A stretch of 64,000 nt of DNA. It comes from Streptomyces caatingaensis. Its GTDB lineage: Bacteria; Actinomycetota; Actinomycetes; Streptomycetales; Streptomycetaceae. Of this stretch, positions 36,061-44,440 are shown in pieces. Location of the stretch: assembly GCF_001187435.1 (NCBI RefSeq), contig NZ_LFXA01000013.1, positions 1 to 64,000 of the forward strand. Reading direction: 5' to 3'. Numbering within the stretch: the first letter of the stretch is position 1; each line of letters begins with the position of its first letter. Both the position numbers and the translations under genes were made by a program. A model generated the notes under the pieces. The model was not told where the DNA came from, did not search any database, and saw nothing but the letters and a program-made list of their open reading frames with translations.

Positions 36061-36090
36061 GGGCGCCGGGCCGTTCGCCGCCCGGCGCCC
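36061..36090. terminator. Bidirectional terminator hairpin
   Basis: GGGCGCCGGGC and its reverse complement GCCCGGCGCCC (11 bp) enclose an 8-base loop, between the PBP stop at 36056 and the stop of the converging lipoprotein gene at 36099. Confidence 0.65.
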
Positions 36091-36098
36091 CGACGAAC

Positions 36099-37373
36099 CT
36101 ATGTGACCAGGGACTTCCAGTCGGGCGACTGCGCCGGGTCGAGCCGGCGCAGCTTCGCCAGGACCTCGGGGTCCTGCTCGTCGAGCCAGTCGGCGACCTG
36201 CTTGAAGGAGACGCAGCGCACTTCCGCGCGCTTGCAGACGGACTTCATGACGTCCTCGACGGCCTTCATGTAGATGCCGCCGTTCCAGTCCTCGAAGTGG
36301 TTGCCGATGAACAGCGGCGCGCGGCTGCCGTGGTAGACGCGCTCGAAGCCGTTGAGGTAGCCGTCGCGGGTCAGCTTGCGCCACTCCGCGTACTTCTTGG
36401 GGTCGCCCTTGGTGTTGTCCCCGGACTGGTTGTAGAGGAAGTTGAAGTCCATGGAGAGGACCTGCTTCTCGCTCTTCGGGTAGGGCAGCAGCTGGAGGGG
36501 GAAGTTCCATATGCCGTCGGTCCGGGAGGGCCATATCTGGAAGTCGCCGGGCGAGCTGGCGTCGTAGCGCCAGTCGTAGCCCTTGGCGGCCTTCAGCAGG
36601 TTCTTCTGGCCCTCCAGGCAGGGGGCGCGGCCGCCCACGAGCTCCTTCCGGTAGTCGAAGGGCAGCGGGGGCAGGTCCTTGTAGCCGGTGTTGGTCTTCC
36701 AGTGCTCGACGAAGGAGTATGCCTGGTCGATCTCGCTCTTCCACTCGGCCGGGCTCCAGTCGCCACCGCCCTTGGCGCCGCAGAAGTGCCCGTTGAAATG
36801 GGTGCCGATCTCGTTGCCGTCGAGCCAGGCGGCGCGGAGCTGGTTCAGGGTGTCCCTGATGTGCTCGTCGGTGGCGTAGGAGATGGCCGATTCGCCGGGC
36901 TTGTGCTGCGGCGGGCGGTACATCTTCGCCTTGGACCTGGGCAGCAGGTACGTGCCGGTCAGGAAGAACGTCATCTGGGCGTTGTTCGCCTTGGCCGCCT
37001 CGCGGAAGTGCGAGAAGAGGTGGTCGTCGCCCTCCAGCGCGCCGTCCCAGGAGAAGACGACGAACTGCGGCGGCCGTTCGCCGGGCTTGAGCTTCGCGGG
37101 TCTGGGCTGCTTGGGCTGCGGGCCGGTGAAGGACGTCGATCCGTCCCCCAGCACGCGGACCTTGCCGTCCCACTTCTCCTCGGGCTTCTTCTTGTTCTTG
37201 TCCTTCTTCGGGGCGTCCGCCGAGGGACGCGGGGCGGACGGCGCGGCCGTACCGCCGGCCTTGTCCGCCCCGTCGGCCTTCTCCCCCGGGCCGGCGTCGC
37301 AGGCCGAGAGCCCGAGGGTGAGGGCGGCCGCAGTGACCAGGGCCGACGCGCTGCGCGCGGTTCTCTTCGTCAT
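36099..37373 (-). CDS. Polysaccharide-deacetylase-like lipoprotein
   Basis: A 424-residue exported protein. The signal ends in the lipobox LGLSAC, so it should be lipid-anchored outside the membrane. A Lys/Pro/Ala-rich linker (about 25-75) leads to a NodB-homology domain: QFVVFSWDGALEGDD stands in for the TFDDG motif, MTFFLTGTYLLP follows, and GNEIGTHFNGHFCG supplies the HxxxH metal site. The catalytic motif 1 is altered (SWDGALE), which is common in actinobacterial relatives of unknown substrate. ATG at 37373. It may modify cell-wall glycans, in keeping with the PBP next door. Confidence 0.8.
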   Translation of the reverse strand: MTKRTARSASALVTAAALTLGLSACDAGPGEKADGADKAGGTAAPSAPRPSADAPKKDKNKKKPEEKWDGKVRVLGDGSTSFTGPQPKQPRPAKLKPGERPPQFVVFSWDGALEGDDHLFSHFREAAKANNAQMTFFLTGTYLLPRSKAKMYRPPQHKPGESAISYATDEHIRDTLNQLRAAWLDGNEIGTHFNGHFCGAKGGGDWSPAEWKSEIDQAYSFVEHWKTNTGYKDLPPLPFDYRKELVGGRAPCLEGQKNLLKAAKGYDWRYDASSPGDFQIWPSRTDGIWNFPLQLLPYPKSEKQVLSMDFNFLYNQSGDNTKGDPKKYAEWRKLTRDGYLNGFERVYHGSRAPLFIGNHFEDWNGGIYMKAVEDVMKSVCKRAEVRCVSFKQVADWLDEQDPEVLAKLRRLDPAQSPDWKSLVT

Positions 37374-37434
37374 TCTTCTTGCCCCCTGGCACCAAAACAC
37401 ATGTTCTGCCCTCAGTATCACAGGCGAACCACCG

Positions 37435-37472
37435 GGCCCGTCCGGCCCCCGGGCAACGGGGCCGGACGGGCC
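37435..37472. terminator. Terminator of the amidase-domain gene
   Basis: GGCCCGTCCGGCCCC and its exact reverse complement (15 bp) flank an 8-base loop six bases after the stop at 37479, upstream of the lipoprotein gene. Confidence 0.7.
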
Positions 37473-37478
37473 GGGCCG

Positions 37479-38606
37479 TCAGGTGCGGTAGGCGAAGTAG
37501 ACCGCGTCCGGGTAGGACGCGAGGATGCTCGCCATCGACTTCCGGTAGGTGTTGGTGGAGTGGTAGGTGAGGTACGGCATGCCGTAGCTGCTGCGGTACG
37601 TCGTCATCATGGAGTGGTCCTTGGACCCGTCGCCGTCGAAGTCCATCTGCAGGACGTCGCCGACCTCCATCTGGAAGACGTTGGACAGCGGGGTGACGCG
37701 CTTGGAGTTGAGCGCGTACCACGACCACTCGTTGACGCCGATCCAGCTGTCGGACTGGCCCTTGGCGTCGTACCACCACTTCCGGTAGTCGCCAGCCTTG
37801 CCGGTCTCGGGCTTCCAGCCGCCGGCCTTGAGGGCCTGGCTGAGGAAGTTGGTGCAGTCGCCGCCGGCCTCGTTGAACTTGCGGTAGGCGGGGTTGTAGT
37901 TCCGCCAGTACTTCTCCGAGTACGCCGCCATGGCCGCGTAGTTGTAGGAGGTCCGCTTCTTCGGCACGGCGCGGACGGGCCAGGAGGTGGCGGCCCGGGG
38001 GGCGTCCGGCGTCGTCGAGGCGGCCGCGGCGGCGGCCGGCCCCGGGGCCGGGGCGTTGACGGGCCGGGGGCCGTCGTCGGTGGCCTTGATGCCGGTCAGC
38101 TCCCAGCGGCCGCCCTGCGCGGCGCTGAAGCCCAGCTCGTGGTGGGCCTTGAAGCCGGTCGAGGCCGGCTCGTCGCCGCGGATCTTCTTGTACGTGAACG
38201 TGGTGGTCTCGGTGACCCGGACCGTGGCACGCTTCCCGGAGACCCGGACGCCGTCCACGGAGACCTTGGTGTCACCGGCGGTGTACACCTCGCCGAGCGC
38301 GGCCAGCCGCTGCTTGCGGGTCCGCAGCGAGGAGACGTCGGTGCGCTCGGTGCGGGCCATGCGGGCCGAAAGGCCCGCCCTGCGGTCGGCCTTCGCGGCT
38401 ATTCGGTGCTGCGGACGGCCGTCCACGAGGGCGTCGGTGCGCTCGGTCAGCACGGCGGTGGCGACGCGGCCGAAGGCGTCGGCCGTGGCCTTGTCGACAC
38501 CGGCGGAGGGCGTCGCGGCGTTCGCGGCGGAGGCGGGCAGCAGGACGGCGGAGACGGCGCCGGCCAGCACGACGCCCACGGCGGTTCTGAGTGTCGTTGA
38601 ATTCAC
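37479..38606 (-). CDS. Secreted amidase-domain protein
   Basis: A 375-residue exported protein. A Sec signal (LRTAVGVVLAGAVSAVLLPA, then SAANAA as cleavage region) is followed by a middle beta domain and, from about residue 215, an Amidase_6-type NlpC/P60-like domain. The nucleophile is the Cys in GGDCTNFLSQALKAGGW and the His is in KDHSMMTTY. Such domains cleave peptide bonds in wall material or act on extracellular peptides. I use the GTG at 38606, which has AAGGGGA nine bases upstream, rather than the GTG at 38624. Confidence 0.8.
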   Translation of the reverse strand: MNSTTLRTAVGVVLAGAVSAVLLPASAANAATPSAGVDKATADAFGRVATAVLTERTDALVDGRPQHRIAAKADRRAGLSARMARTERTDVSSLRTRKQRLAALGEVYTAGDTKVSVDGVRVSGKRATVRVTETTTFTYKKIRGDEPASTGFKAHHELGFSAAQGGRWELTGIKATDDGPRPVNAPAPGPAAAAAASTTPDAPRAATSWPVRAVPKKRTSYNYAAMAAYSEKYWRNYNPAYRKFNEAGGDCTNFLSQALKAGGWKPETGKAGDYRKWWYDAKGQSDSWIGVNEWSWYALNSKRVTPLSNVFQMEVGDVLQMDFDGDGSKDHSMMTTYRSSYGMPYLTYHSTNTYRKSMASILASYPDAVYFAYRT

Positions 38607-38621
38607 GAAGTTTCCCCTTGT

Positions 38622-38646
38622 CACCCGGCCTCTTCACGGCCGGGTG
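38622..38646 (-). promoter_or_regulatory. 5'-leader hairpin of the amidase-domain gene
   Basis: Nine-bp arms CACCCGGCC / GGCCGGGTG around a 7-base loop lie 16-40 bases before the start codon on the minus strand, directly in front of the ribosome site. It may influence translation or mRNA stability. Confidence 0.4.
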
Positions 38647-38773
38647 GGGAATCTTCGCACGATCTTCCGGATCATCGGGCCGCAGGACAAGGGGCGTGAT
38701 GAAAACGGAACGCAAAGGTCCATACCGACGTCCTTTCTGACGGATACCGACTGGACACGGAAAGAAGGTGAAC

Positions 38774-38962
38774 ATGGCTCCGCAGACGGACCCCCGGCCG
38801 GAACCGCAGCCGGTCCTCCGCCCCGACTACCGCCGCCGCGCCCGCGCTTACGCGGCCTTCGGCGCCGCCGTCCTCGGCGTCGCGGCCGACCTCGCGCTCC
38901 CCCTGCTGCGCGCGCCGCGCAACGCGACGGCGGCCACGCCCGACCCCGGCCCGGACGACTGA
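38774..38962 (+). CDS. Small hypothetical membrane-type protein
   Basis: A 62-residue peptide with a Pro-rich N terminus and one hydrophobic stretch (AYAAFGAAVLGVAADLALPL), ending in an acidic tail. ATG at 38774 with GGAAAGAAGG upstream, a good ribosome site; GTG at 38768 is an alternative. It is divergent from the amidase gene. Coding status rests on the ribosome site and codon bias only. Confidence 0.45.
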   Translation: MAPQTDPRPEPQPVLRPDYRRRARAYAAFGAAVLGVAADLALPLLRAPRNATAATPDPGPDD

Positions 38963-39115
38963 CCCCCGCGGCGGGCCGGCCGCCGCGCACCCCCGGGCGG
39001 GTGATCTGTCCGTCCCCTATGGGGTCTTTCACCCGGATCGGTCCGGCGGACGCGCGACCATGCGTCGAGGGTTTTCGTCCCGCCAGTCCCTGGCACGTTC
39101 CCGCTGGAGGTAGGA

Positions 39116-39463
39116 GTGTCCACCATCGCTCAGGTGATCCCCGCTGTCGAGCCCGACCCGGTCGAGGAGCAGCTGGCCGACGACTACGTCGAACTCCTCA
39201 GCGCGTTCTCGCGCGTCGACGCCGCCCTGCGCGCGGGGGCGTGGGAGACGCTCCGCGACGAGCTCGACCAAGTCGTCGCGGCGGCCGAGGACATGTGGAA
39301 CACCCTGGCCGGCGGCGACGGGGAGGAGGGCGACGCGGAGGCCGCGGCACCGCCCGCCGCCGACGCCGACCGCGTCGGCGCGCTCGTCGCCCGGCACCTC
39401 GGGCAGTTCCCCGTGCCGGCCCGGCCGCCCGTCGTCCCGCCCGTGACGCCCGACGAGCCCTAG
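39116..39463 (+). CDS. Small acidic hypothetical protein
   Basis: A 115-residue protein. An N-terminal helical half (EEQLADDYVELLSAFSRVDA) is followed by a Gly/Glu/Ala-rich middle and a Pro-rich tail. No domain recognised. The GTG at 39116 follows GGAGGTAGGA, a strong ribosome site. It precedes the flavoprotein gene by 87 bp on the same strand. Confidence 0.6.
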   Translation: MSTIAQVIPAVEPDPVEEQLADDYVELLSAFSRVDAALRAGAWETLRDELDQVVAAAEDMWNTLAGGDGEEGDAEAAAPPAADADRVGALVARHLGQFPVPARPPVVPPVTPDEP

Positions 39464-39550
39464 CCCGGTCCGCCCGTGCCGGGCGGATCCCACGCGGTCC
39501 GTCCGGCACGGGGAGCACTGAACTCGCGCCGGCTGAGCATGCTCCAGAGC

Positions 39551-40909
39551 ATGACTTCCCAACGGACTCCCCGCATCCTCGTCGTCGGCGGCGGTTTCGC
39601 CGGAGTCGCCTGCGCCCGCCGCCTGGAGCGCCGGCTGCGTCCGGGCGAGGCCCGGATCACCCTCACGGCGCCCTTCGACTACCAGCTCTACCTGCCGCTG
39701 CTGCCCCAGGTGGCCTCCGGGGTCCTCACCCCGCAGTCCGTCGCGGTCTCGCTGCGCCGCAGTCTGAGGCGCACCCGCGTCGTGCCGGGCGGCGCCATCG
39801 GCGTGGACACGAAGGCGCGGGTCTGCGTCATCCGCAAGATCAACGGCGCGGTCCTCGACGAGCCGTACGACGTCCTCGTGCTCGCGCCCGGCAGCGTCAC
39901 GCGCACCTTCGACATCCCCGGCCTGACGGACCACGCCCTCGGCATGAAGACCCTGGCCGAGGCCGCCTACCTGCGCGACCACGTCATCGCCCAGCTGGAC
40001 CTGGCCGACGCCTCGACGGACGCGGCCGAACGGGCCGCGCGGCTGCGCTTCGTCGTGGTGGGCGGCGGCTACGCGGGCACCGAGACGGCCGCCTGTCTGC
40101 AGCGGCTGACGACCGCGGCGGCGCGGCGGTACCCGCGGCTGGACGCCGGGCGGATCCGCTGGCACGTCGTCGACGTCGCGTCCCGCCTGATGCCCGAACT
40201 CGGCGACCGGCTGGGCACCGAGGCGCTGCGCACGCTGCGGCGCCGCGGTGTCGAGGTGTCGCTGGGGACGTCGGTCGAGCGGGTGGAGCGCGACCGGGTG
40301 CGGCTGACGGACGGGCGGGAGCTGCCCTGCCGGACCCTGGTCTGGACGGCGGGGGTGGCGGCCAGCCCGCTGGTGGGCACGCTCGGCACGGACACGGTCA
40401 AGGGCCGTCTCGTGGTGACCGACCGCATGACCGTGCCCGGTCTCGACGGGGTCTTCGCCCTGGGGGACGCCGCGGCGGTGCCCGACGTCACCAAGGGCGA
40501 CGGCGCGGTCTGCCCGCCCACGGCCCAACACGCCCTGCGCCAGGGGAAGGTGGCGGCGGACAACGTGGTGGCGCGCCTGCACGGGCACCCGCTGCGGCCG
40601 TACGCGCACAAGGACCTGGGGCTCGTGGTGGATCTCGGCGGCACGGACGCGGTCTCGCGGCCGCTGGGCGTGCAGTTGACGGGCCTGCCGGCGCAGGCGG
40701 TGGCGCGCGGCTACCACCTGATGGCGCTGCGGACCGGTGTCGCCAAGGTGCGGACGGCGACGAACTGGCTGCTGAACGCCGTGGCGGGCGACGACTACGT
40801 GCGCACGGGCTTCCAGAGCCGGCGGCGGGCGACGCTGCGGGACTTCGAGTTCACCGACGCGTACCTGACGCCCGAACAGATCCGTGCCCGGCGGGCCTCG
40901 GTGACCTGA
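39551..40909 (+). CDS. FAD-dependent pyridine-nucleotide oxidoreductase (NDH-2-like)
   Basis: A 452-residue two-dinucleotide-binding-domain flavoprotein of the type II NADH dehydrogenase group. FAD motif ILVVGGGFAGVACARRLERR, NAD(P)H motif FVVVGGGYAGTETAACLQRL, the ATG-like TAGVAASPLV and the FAD-contacting GVFALGDAAAV. Near the C terminus AVCPPTAQHALRQGKVAADN matches the quinone-site AQxAxQxG signature. It would pass electrons from NADH to menaquinone without pumping. ATG at 39551 was chosen at the start of homology; no strong ribosome site is visible. Confidence 0.83.
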   Translation: MTSQRTPRILVVGGGFAGVACARRLERRLRPGEARITLTAPFDYQLYLPLLPQVASGVLTPQSVAVSLRRSLRRTRVVPGGAIGVDTKARVCVIRKINGAVLDEPYDVLVLAPGSVTRTFDIPGLTDHALGMKTLAEAAYLRDHVIAQLDLADASTDAAERAARLRFVVVGGGYAGTETAACLQRLTTAAARRYPRLDAGRIRWHVVDVASRLMPELGDRLGTEALRTLRRRGVEVSLGTSVERVERDRVRLTDGRELPCRTLVWTAGVAASPLVGTLGTDTVKGRLVVTDRMTVPGLDGVFALGDAAAVPDVTKGDGAVCPPTAQHALRQGKVAADNVVARLHGHPLRPYAHKDLGLVVDLGGTDAVSRPLGVQLTGLPAQAVARGYHLMALRTGVAKVRTATNWLLNAVAGDDYVRTGFQSRRRATLRDFEFTDAYLTPEQIRARRASVT

Positions 40910-40968
40910 CCACGCAGGTTCCCGGGCTGTGCCACACTGCGACTGGCGGTCGCGTACGGGGGGCGTAC

Positions 40969-41628
40969 ATGGGCAACGAGACGTATTTCGGCGGCGATTA
41001 CCGGGATCTGTGCGAGCACTACGGGACGGCGGCGGGCTTCCAGTTCGAGTTCTCCTGCCGGCGCTGTCACGACACCTGGCGGTCGGCGTTCGAGCCGTAC
41101 CGCAGCGGGCGGCTGGCCGGCTGGCTCGGCAGGGGCGTCGGGGCGGTCCCCGGGCCGTTCGGCACGGCGGTGGCCCGGCTCTCGACGGCCGTGGAGGGGC
41201 TGGCCGGCTCGGGCTGGGGCACGGCGCGCGACGCGTCGTTCCGGCGGGCCGTCGCGGAGGCCGAGGGGCGCTTCAACCGCTGTGCGCGCTGTGCCTGTCA
41301 TGTGTGCGGCCGGTGCTGGCACGCGGACCAGGGGCTCTGCTTCACCTGTGCCCCGGACACCGCGGGTGAGCAACTGGCGGCCCGGCAGCGCGGTTTCAAC
41401 GACTCGGTGGCGCGGCGCGCGTACGACGAGGGGCAGCGCCGCGCGGCGGGCCATGACGCGGGCGGGGAGCGGCAGTTGGTGTGTCCGTCGTGCCGGGCGG
41501 AGGCGCACGGCGGGCGGTTCTGTCCGGCGTGCGGGACGGAGCTGGCGCGGCGGACGGAGTGCGCGGGCTGCCGGGCGGTGCTGCCGGAGGGGGCGGTGTT
41601 CTGTCCGGGGTGCGGGCGGCGCCGGTAG
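40969..41628 (+). CDS. Multi-zinc-ribbon protein
   Basis: A 219-residue soluble protein with many CxxC pairs. The N-terminal domain has SCRRCHDTW, then CARCACHVCGRC with GLCFTCAP, and the C terminus has two consecutive zinc ribbons (LVCPSCRAEAHGGRFCPACG and ECAGCRAVLPEGAVFCPGCG). Between the Cys clusters lies a Gly/Ala-rich helix region. Such proteins are usually scaffolds or regulators; the function is unknown. ATG at 40969 with GGGGGG-like pairing upstream. Confidence 0.75.
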   Translation: MGNETYFGGDYRDLCEHYGTAAGFQFEFSCRRCHDTWRSAFEPYRSGRLAGWLGRGVGAVPGPFGTAVARLSTAVEGLAGSGWGTARDASFRRAVAEAEGRFNRCARCACHVCGRCWHADQGLCFTCAPDTAGEQLAARQRGFNDSVARRAYDEGQRRAAGHDAGGERQLVCPSCRAEAHGGRFCPACGTELARRTECAGCRAVLPEGAVFCPGCGRRR

Positions 41629-41758
41629 CGGAAGCAGGCATTCCGGTTATCTGCCGGGAGTTGCTCCGGCGCTGGTCAGGGCGCGGTGGGGCGCTGATGA
41701 TCTGTTACCCTCTCGCTCTCACAGTCACATAAGCAACACATAAGGGGTTGGCGGGGGA

Positions 41759-42457
41759 ATGACGCAGGAGAGCTCTGGCAGATCCGGGGGATCGGCCCTG
41801 ATGAACTGGGGACCGGCGGTCCTCTTCGGTGCGGTCCTGCCGTTCGTCACGTACGGCGTGCTGACGGACCACGGGGTGAGCAAGGTGAACGCCCTGCTGC
41901 TGATCTCGCTGTGGCCCGTGGTGGAGACGCTGATCTCGCTGGCGGTGCGGCGGCGGGTCGACGAGTTCGGGATGATGATGCTGGCCCTGATGCTGCTGGG
42001 TGCACTCAGCGCGGTGGCCTACAACTCGACCGAGCTGGTCTTCGTCAAGGATTCGGCGATCACCGGCCTGCTGGGGCTGGTGTACCTGGGCAGCCTGGCC
42101 CTGCCGCGGCCGCTGATGTTCTACCTGGGCCGCCGCTTCGCCACCGACGGGTCGCCGGAGGGGCTGGCCCACTGGAACGGGCTGTGGCGGTACCCGGGTT
42201 TCCGGCGCATGCAGTACCTGATGACGACGGTGTGGGGTGTCGCCTTCCTGCTGGAGGCCGTGGTCCGGGTGGTGCTGACCTACGCGCTGCCGACCGGGGT
42301 CATGGTGGTGCTGAACAACGTGCTGCCGGCCGTCGTGGTGGCGGCGCTGGTGAGCTGGACGGTCCGGACGGGGAAGCGGGGGCGTGCGCGGGCGGCGGCC
42401 GCGCGGGCCGGGGGCGCCGTGGAGGGCGTGGACGGCGCGGTGCGCAGCCCGGCGTAG
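41759..42457 (+). CDS. Membrane protein of the VC0807 type
   Basis: A 232-residue membrane protein with about six hydrophobic segments. It begins at the ATG at 41759 after GGCGGGGG. The segments LISLWPVVETLISLAVRRR, FVKDSAITGLLGLVYLGSLA and RPLMFYLGRRFATDG resemble the VC0807 family of small actinobacterial/proteobacterial membrane proteins, whose role is not established. The C-terminal tail is basic then acidic. A strong terminator follows. Confidence 0.7.
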   Translation: MTQESSGRSGGSALMNWGPAVLFGAVLPFVTYGVLTDHGVSKVNALLLISLWPVVETLISLAVRRRVDEFGMMMLALMLLGALSAVAYNSTELVFVKDSAITGLLGLVYLGSLALPRPLMFYLGRRFATDGSPEGLAHWNGLWRYPGFRRMQYLMTTVWGVAFLLEAVVRVVLTYALPTGVMVVLNNVLPAVVVAALVSWTVRTGKRGRARAAAARAGGAVEGVDGAVRSPA

Positions 42458-42472
42458 GTCCGGTGCGACGGC

Positions 42473-42504
42473 GAGGGGCGGGATCCTCCGGGATCCCGCC
42501 CCTC
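42473..42504. terminator. Strong bidirectional terminator
   Basis: GAGGGGCGGGATCC and its exact reverse complement (14 bp) around a TCCG tetraloop, between the stops at 42457 and 42526 of converging genes. Confidence 0.8.
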
Positions 42505-42525
42505 CCGTGTGCCGGGCGGCGGGCG

Positions 42526-43569
42526 TCAGCCGGTCCAGGTGCCGGTCACGGCGACGGTGGTGACGCCGGGGCCGAAGGCGAGGACCAGGGTCTGCGCCCC
42601 GGGTCTGGGCCGGGTGGCGAAGGTCTGTGCCAGGACGTCGAGGACGACGGCGCTGGCGGTGTTGCCCCGTTCGGCGAGGGAGTTCTCGCTGAGCTCGAAC
42701 ATGGCCGGCGGGATGCCCAGGCCCTTGCTCACCTCGTACATGATGCGCGGTCCGCCGGTGTGGCTGACGAGGACGTCGGGCTGGGGCGCGAGCACGGACG
42801 TCTCGCGGAGCAGCCAGTCCCGCAGACCGGGCATGGCGTCGGCGACGACGCGGGATATGCGGGGGTTGGTGTCGAAATGAAAGCCCAACTCGTCGATGTC
42901 GTAGGAGATGTGGCGCACAGTGTCCGGGGCGAGGTCCTCATAGGCGTTTTCCAGCCGCAGTCCGGGCCGGTCCTCGCGCACGACGCACGCGGCCGCGGCG
43001 TCGCCGAAGAGGGCGGCCGACACGAAGGAGGCGATCCGGTCGTCGTCGGGCTGGTAGGAGAGCGAGCACAGTTCGACGGCGACGACGAGGGTGACGGATC
43101 CGGGGTGGGCGACGGCCAGTTCACGGGCGCGGGCCAGGGCGTAGGCGCCGCCGGCGCAGCCGGCCTGGGTGAAGGCGAGGCGGCGGACGTCGCGGCGTAA
43201 GCCGAGCCGGCCGGCGAGGTGGGCGTCGAGGCCGGGGAGCAGGTATCCGGTGCAGGAGACGACCAGCAGGTTGTCGATCTCGTCCGGGGCGGTGTCGGCG
43301 GCGGCGAGGGCGCGCCGGGCGGCACGGGCGCCGAGGTCGGTGCCGGCCTCGGCGTAGCGGCGCGTGCGCGCGCCGAAGCTCCGGCCGCTGACGACCTCCT
43401 CGAAGGGGTCGACGAGGGATCTGGTGCGGACGGAGGTGTTGCGCATGAGCTGGGTCGCGGTGCGGATCCTGGGGTGCCCGGCGTGCCGCCGGGCCATGTG
43501 GGCGACGACCTCGTCCAGGGCGAGGGTGTGCTCGGGCAGGCACAGCACGGGCTGACAGACGGTGGACAC
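42526..43569 (-). CDS. Type III polyketide synthase (RppA-like)
   Basis: A 347-residue homodimeric chalcone-synthase-fold enzyme. The triad is intact: Cys138 in FTQAGCAGG, His270 in VSHTGGPRI and Asn303 in ERGNTASAVV, at the same residue numbers I recall for RppA, the 1,3,6,8-tetrahydroxynaphthalene synthase. LVVSCTGYLLPGLD and LCSLSYQPDD are family landmarks, and the closing loop is FGPGVTT. Divergence at several positions (for example AGCAGGAYA instead of LGCAAGG) leaves the starter and chain length open. GTG at 43569 after AGGAG. No P450 or aromatic tailoring gene is adjacent, so it may act alone. Confidence 0.88.
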   Translation of the reverse strand: MSTVCQPVLCLPEHTLALDEVVAHMARRHAGHPRIRTATQLMRNTSVRTRSLVDPFEEVVSGRSFGARTRRYAEAGTDLGARAARRALAAADTAPDEIDNLLVVSCTGYLLPGLDAHLAGRLGLRRDVRRLAFTQAGCAGGAYALARARELAVAHPGSVTLVVAVELCSLSYQPDDDRIASFVSAALFGDAAAACVVREDRPGLRLENAYEDLAPDTVRHISYDIDELGFHFDTNPRISRVVADAMPGLRDWLLRETSVLAPQPDVLVSHTGGPRIMYEVSKGLGIPPAMFELSENSLAERGNTASAVVLDVLAQTFATRPRPGAQTLVLAFGPGVTTVAVTGTWTG

Positions 43570-43633
43570 GCTGCTCCTTCGCGGTGATGAGGAGGGGTAC
43601 GGCGTGTCGAGCCAATCATGCGCGATTCAACAA

Positions 43634-43653
43634 GTCACCGGTCGCAGGGTGAC
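43634..43653. promoter_or_regulatory. Dyad between type III PKS and DUF4360 genes
   Basis: GTCACC and GGTGAC (6-bp arms) separated by 8 bases, in the 190-bp divergent region. A possible operator; no regulator gene is adjacent. Confidence 0.35.
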
Positions 43654-43759
43654 GGGTTCCTTATGGACGGGTGGCCGGAGTCGGCCAATCCTGACCTGTA
43701 CATGCCCCTGCCTCGGTGGTGGCATGACCGCGTCATTCCCGAGCAGCGGAGGGGTTCCC

Positions 43760-44407
43760 ATGATCAGACCACTCGTGACCGGCGGCGCCGCGGTGGCGCT
43801 CCTGGCGACCGGTTTCGCCCCGGGCGCGGGGGCGGCTCCCCAGGGCACTCCCCCGCCCGACAGGATCGTGATCGACGTGGTGACGGTCAACGGCTCGGGG
43901 TGCCCGGCCGGTACGGCGGCGGTGGCGGTCGCCCCGGACAACACCGCCTTCACCGTCTCGTACAGCAACTACCTCGCCCAGGTGGGCGTCGGTTCCAAGC
44001 CGACCGACTTCCGCAAGAACTGTCAACTCGGGCTGAACATCCACGTCCCCCAGGGCTTCACGTACGCGATCGCCGAGGCCGACTACCGCGGCTTCGCGCA
44101 CCTGGAGAGCGGGGCGACGGGCCTGGAGAAGGCGAGCTACTACTTCCAGGGCATGTCGCAGACGGCCTCGCAGACGCACCGCTTCTCCGGGCCGCTGAGC
44201 GACGACTGGCAGACCACCGACACCACGGACGTCGCCTCGCTCGTCTACGCCCCGTGCGGCTCGCAGCGCATCCTCAACGTCAACACCGAGCTGCGCGTGG
44301 GCGCCGGCACCTCGGACCCGGCGTCCACGACCAGCTTCATGGCGATGGACTCCGCCGACGGCAGCGTCAACACCCTCTACCACTTCGCCTGGAAGCAGTG
44401 TCCCTGA
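43760..44407 (+). CDS. Secreted DUF4360 protein, copy 1
   Basis: A 215-residue exported protein. A Sec signal (LVTGGAAVALLATGFAPGAG, cleavage about residue 26) leads to a DUF4360 beta domain with GSGCPAGTAAV, DFRKNCQLGLNIHVPQGFTY and the final WKQCP, which together supply four Cys for disulfides. ATG at 43760 after GGAGGGG. DUF4360 proteins are extracellular and of unknown role in bacteria and fungi. It is followed 33 bp later by a close paralogue. Confidence 0.85.
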   Translation: MIRPLVTGGAAVALLATGFAPGAGAAPQGTPPPDRIVIDVVTVNGSGCPAGTAAVAVAPDNTAFTVSYSNYLAQVGVGSKPTDFRKNCQLGLNIHVPQGFTYAIAEADYRGFAHLESGATGLEKASYYFQGMSQTASQTHRFSGPLSDDWQTTDTTDVASLVYAPCGSQRILNVNTELRVGAGTSDPASTTSFMAMDSADGSVNTLYHFAWKQCP

Positions 44408-44440
44408 CCGGCGCCCGCGCAGCGTACGGGAGGGAGACCC

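Noticed and set aside
37987..41628. A 1,213-codon plus-strand frame spanning several genes
   Set aside because: Only its last 219 residues (zinc-ribbon protein from 40969) are protein-like; the rest is shadow sequence over the amidase and flavoprotein genes.
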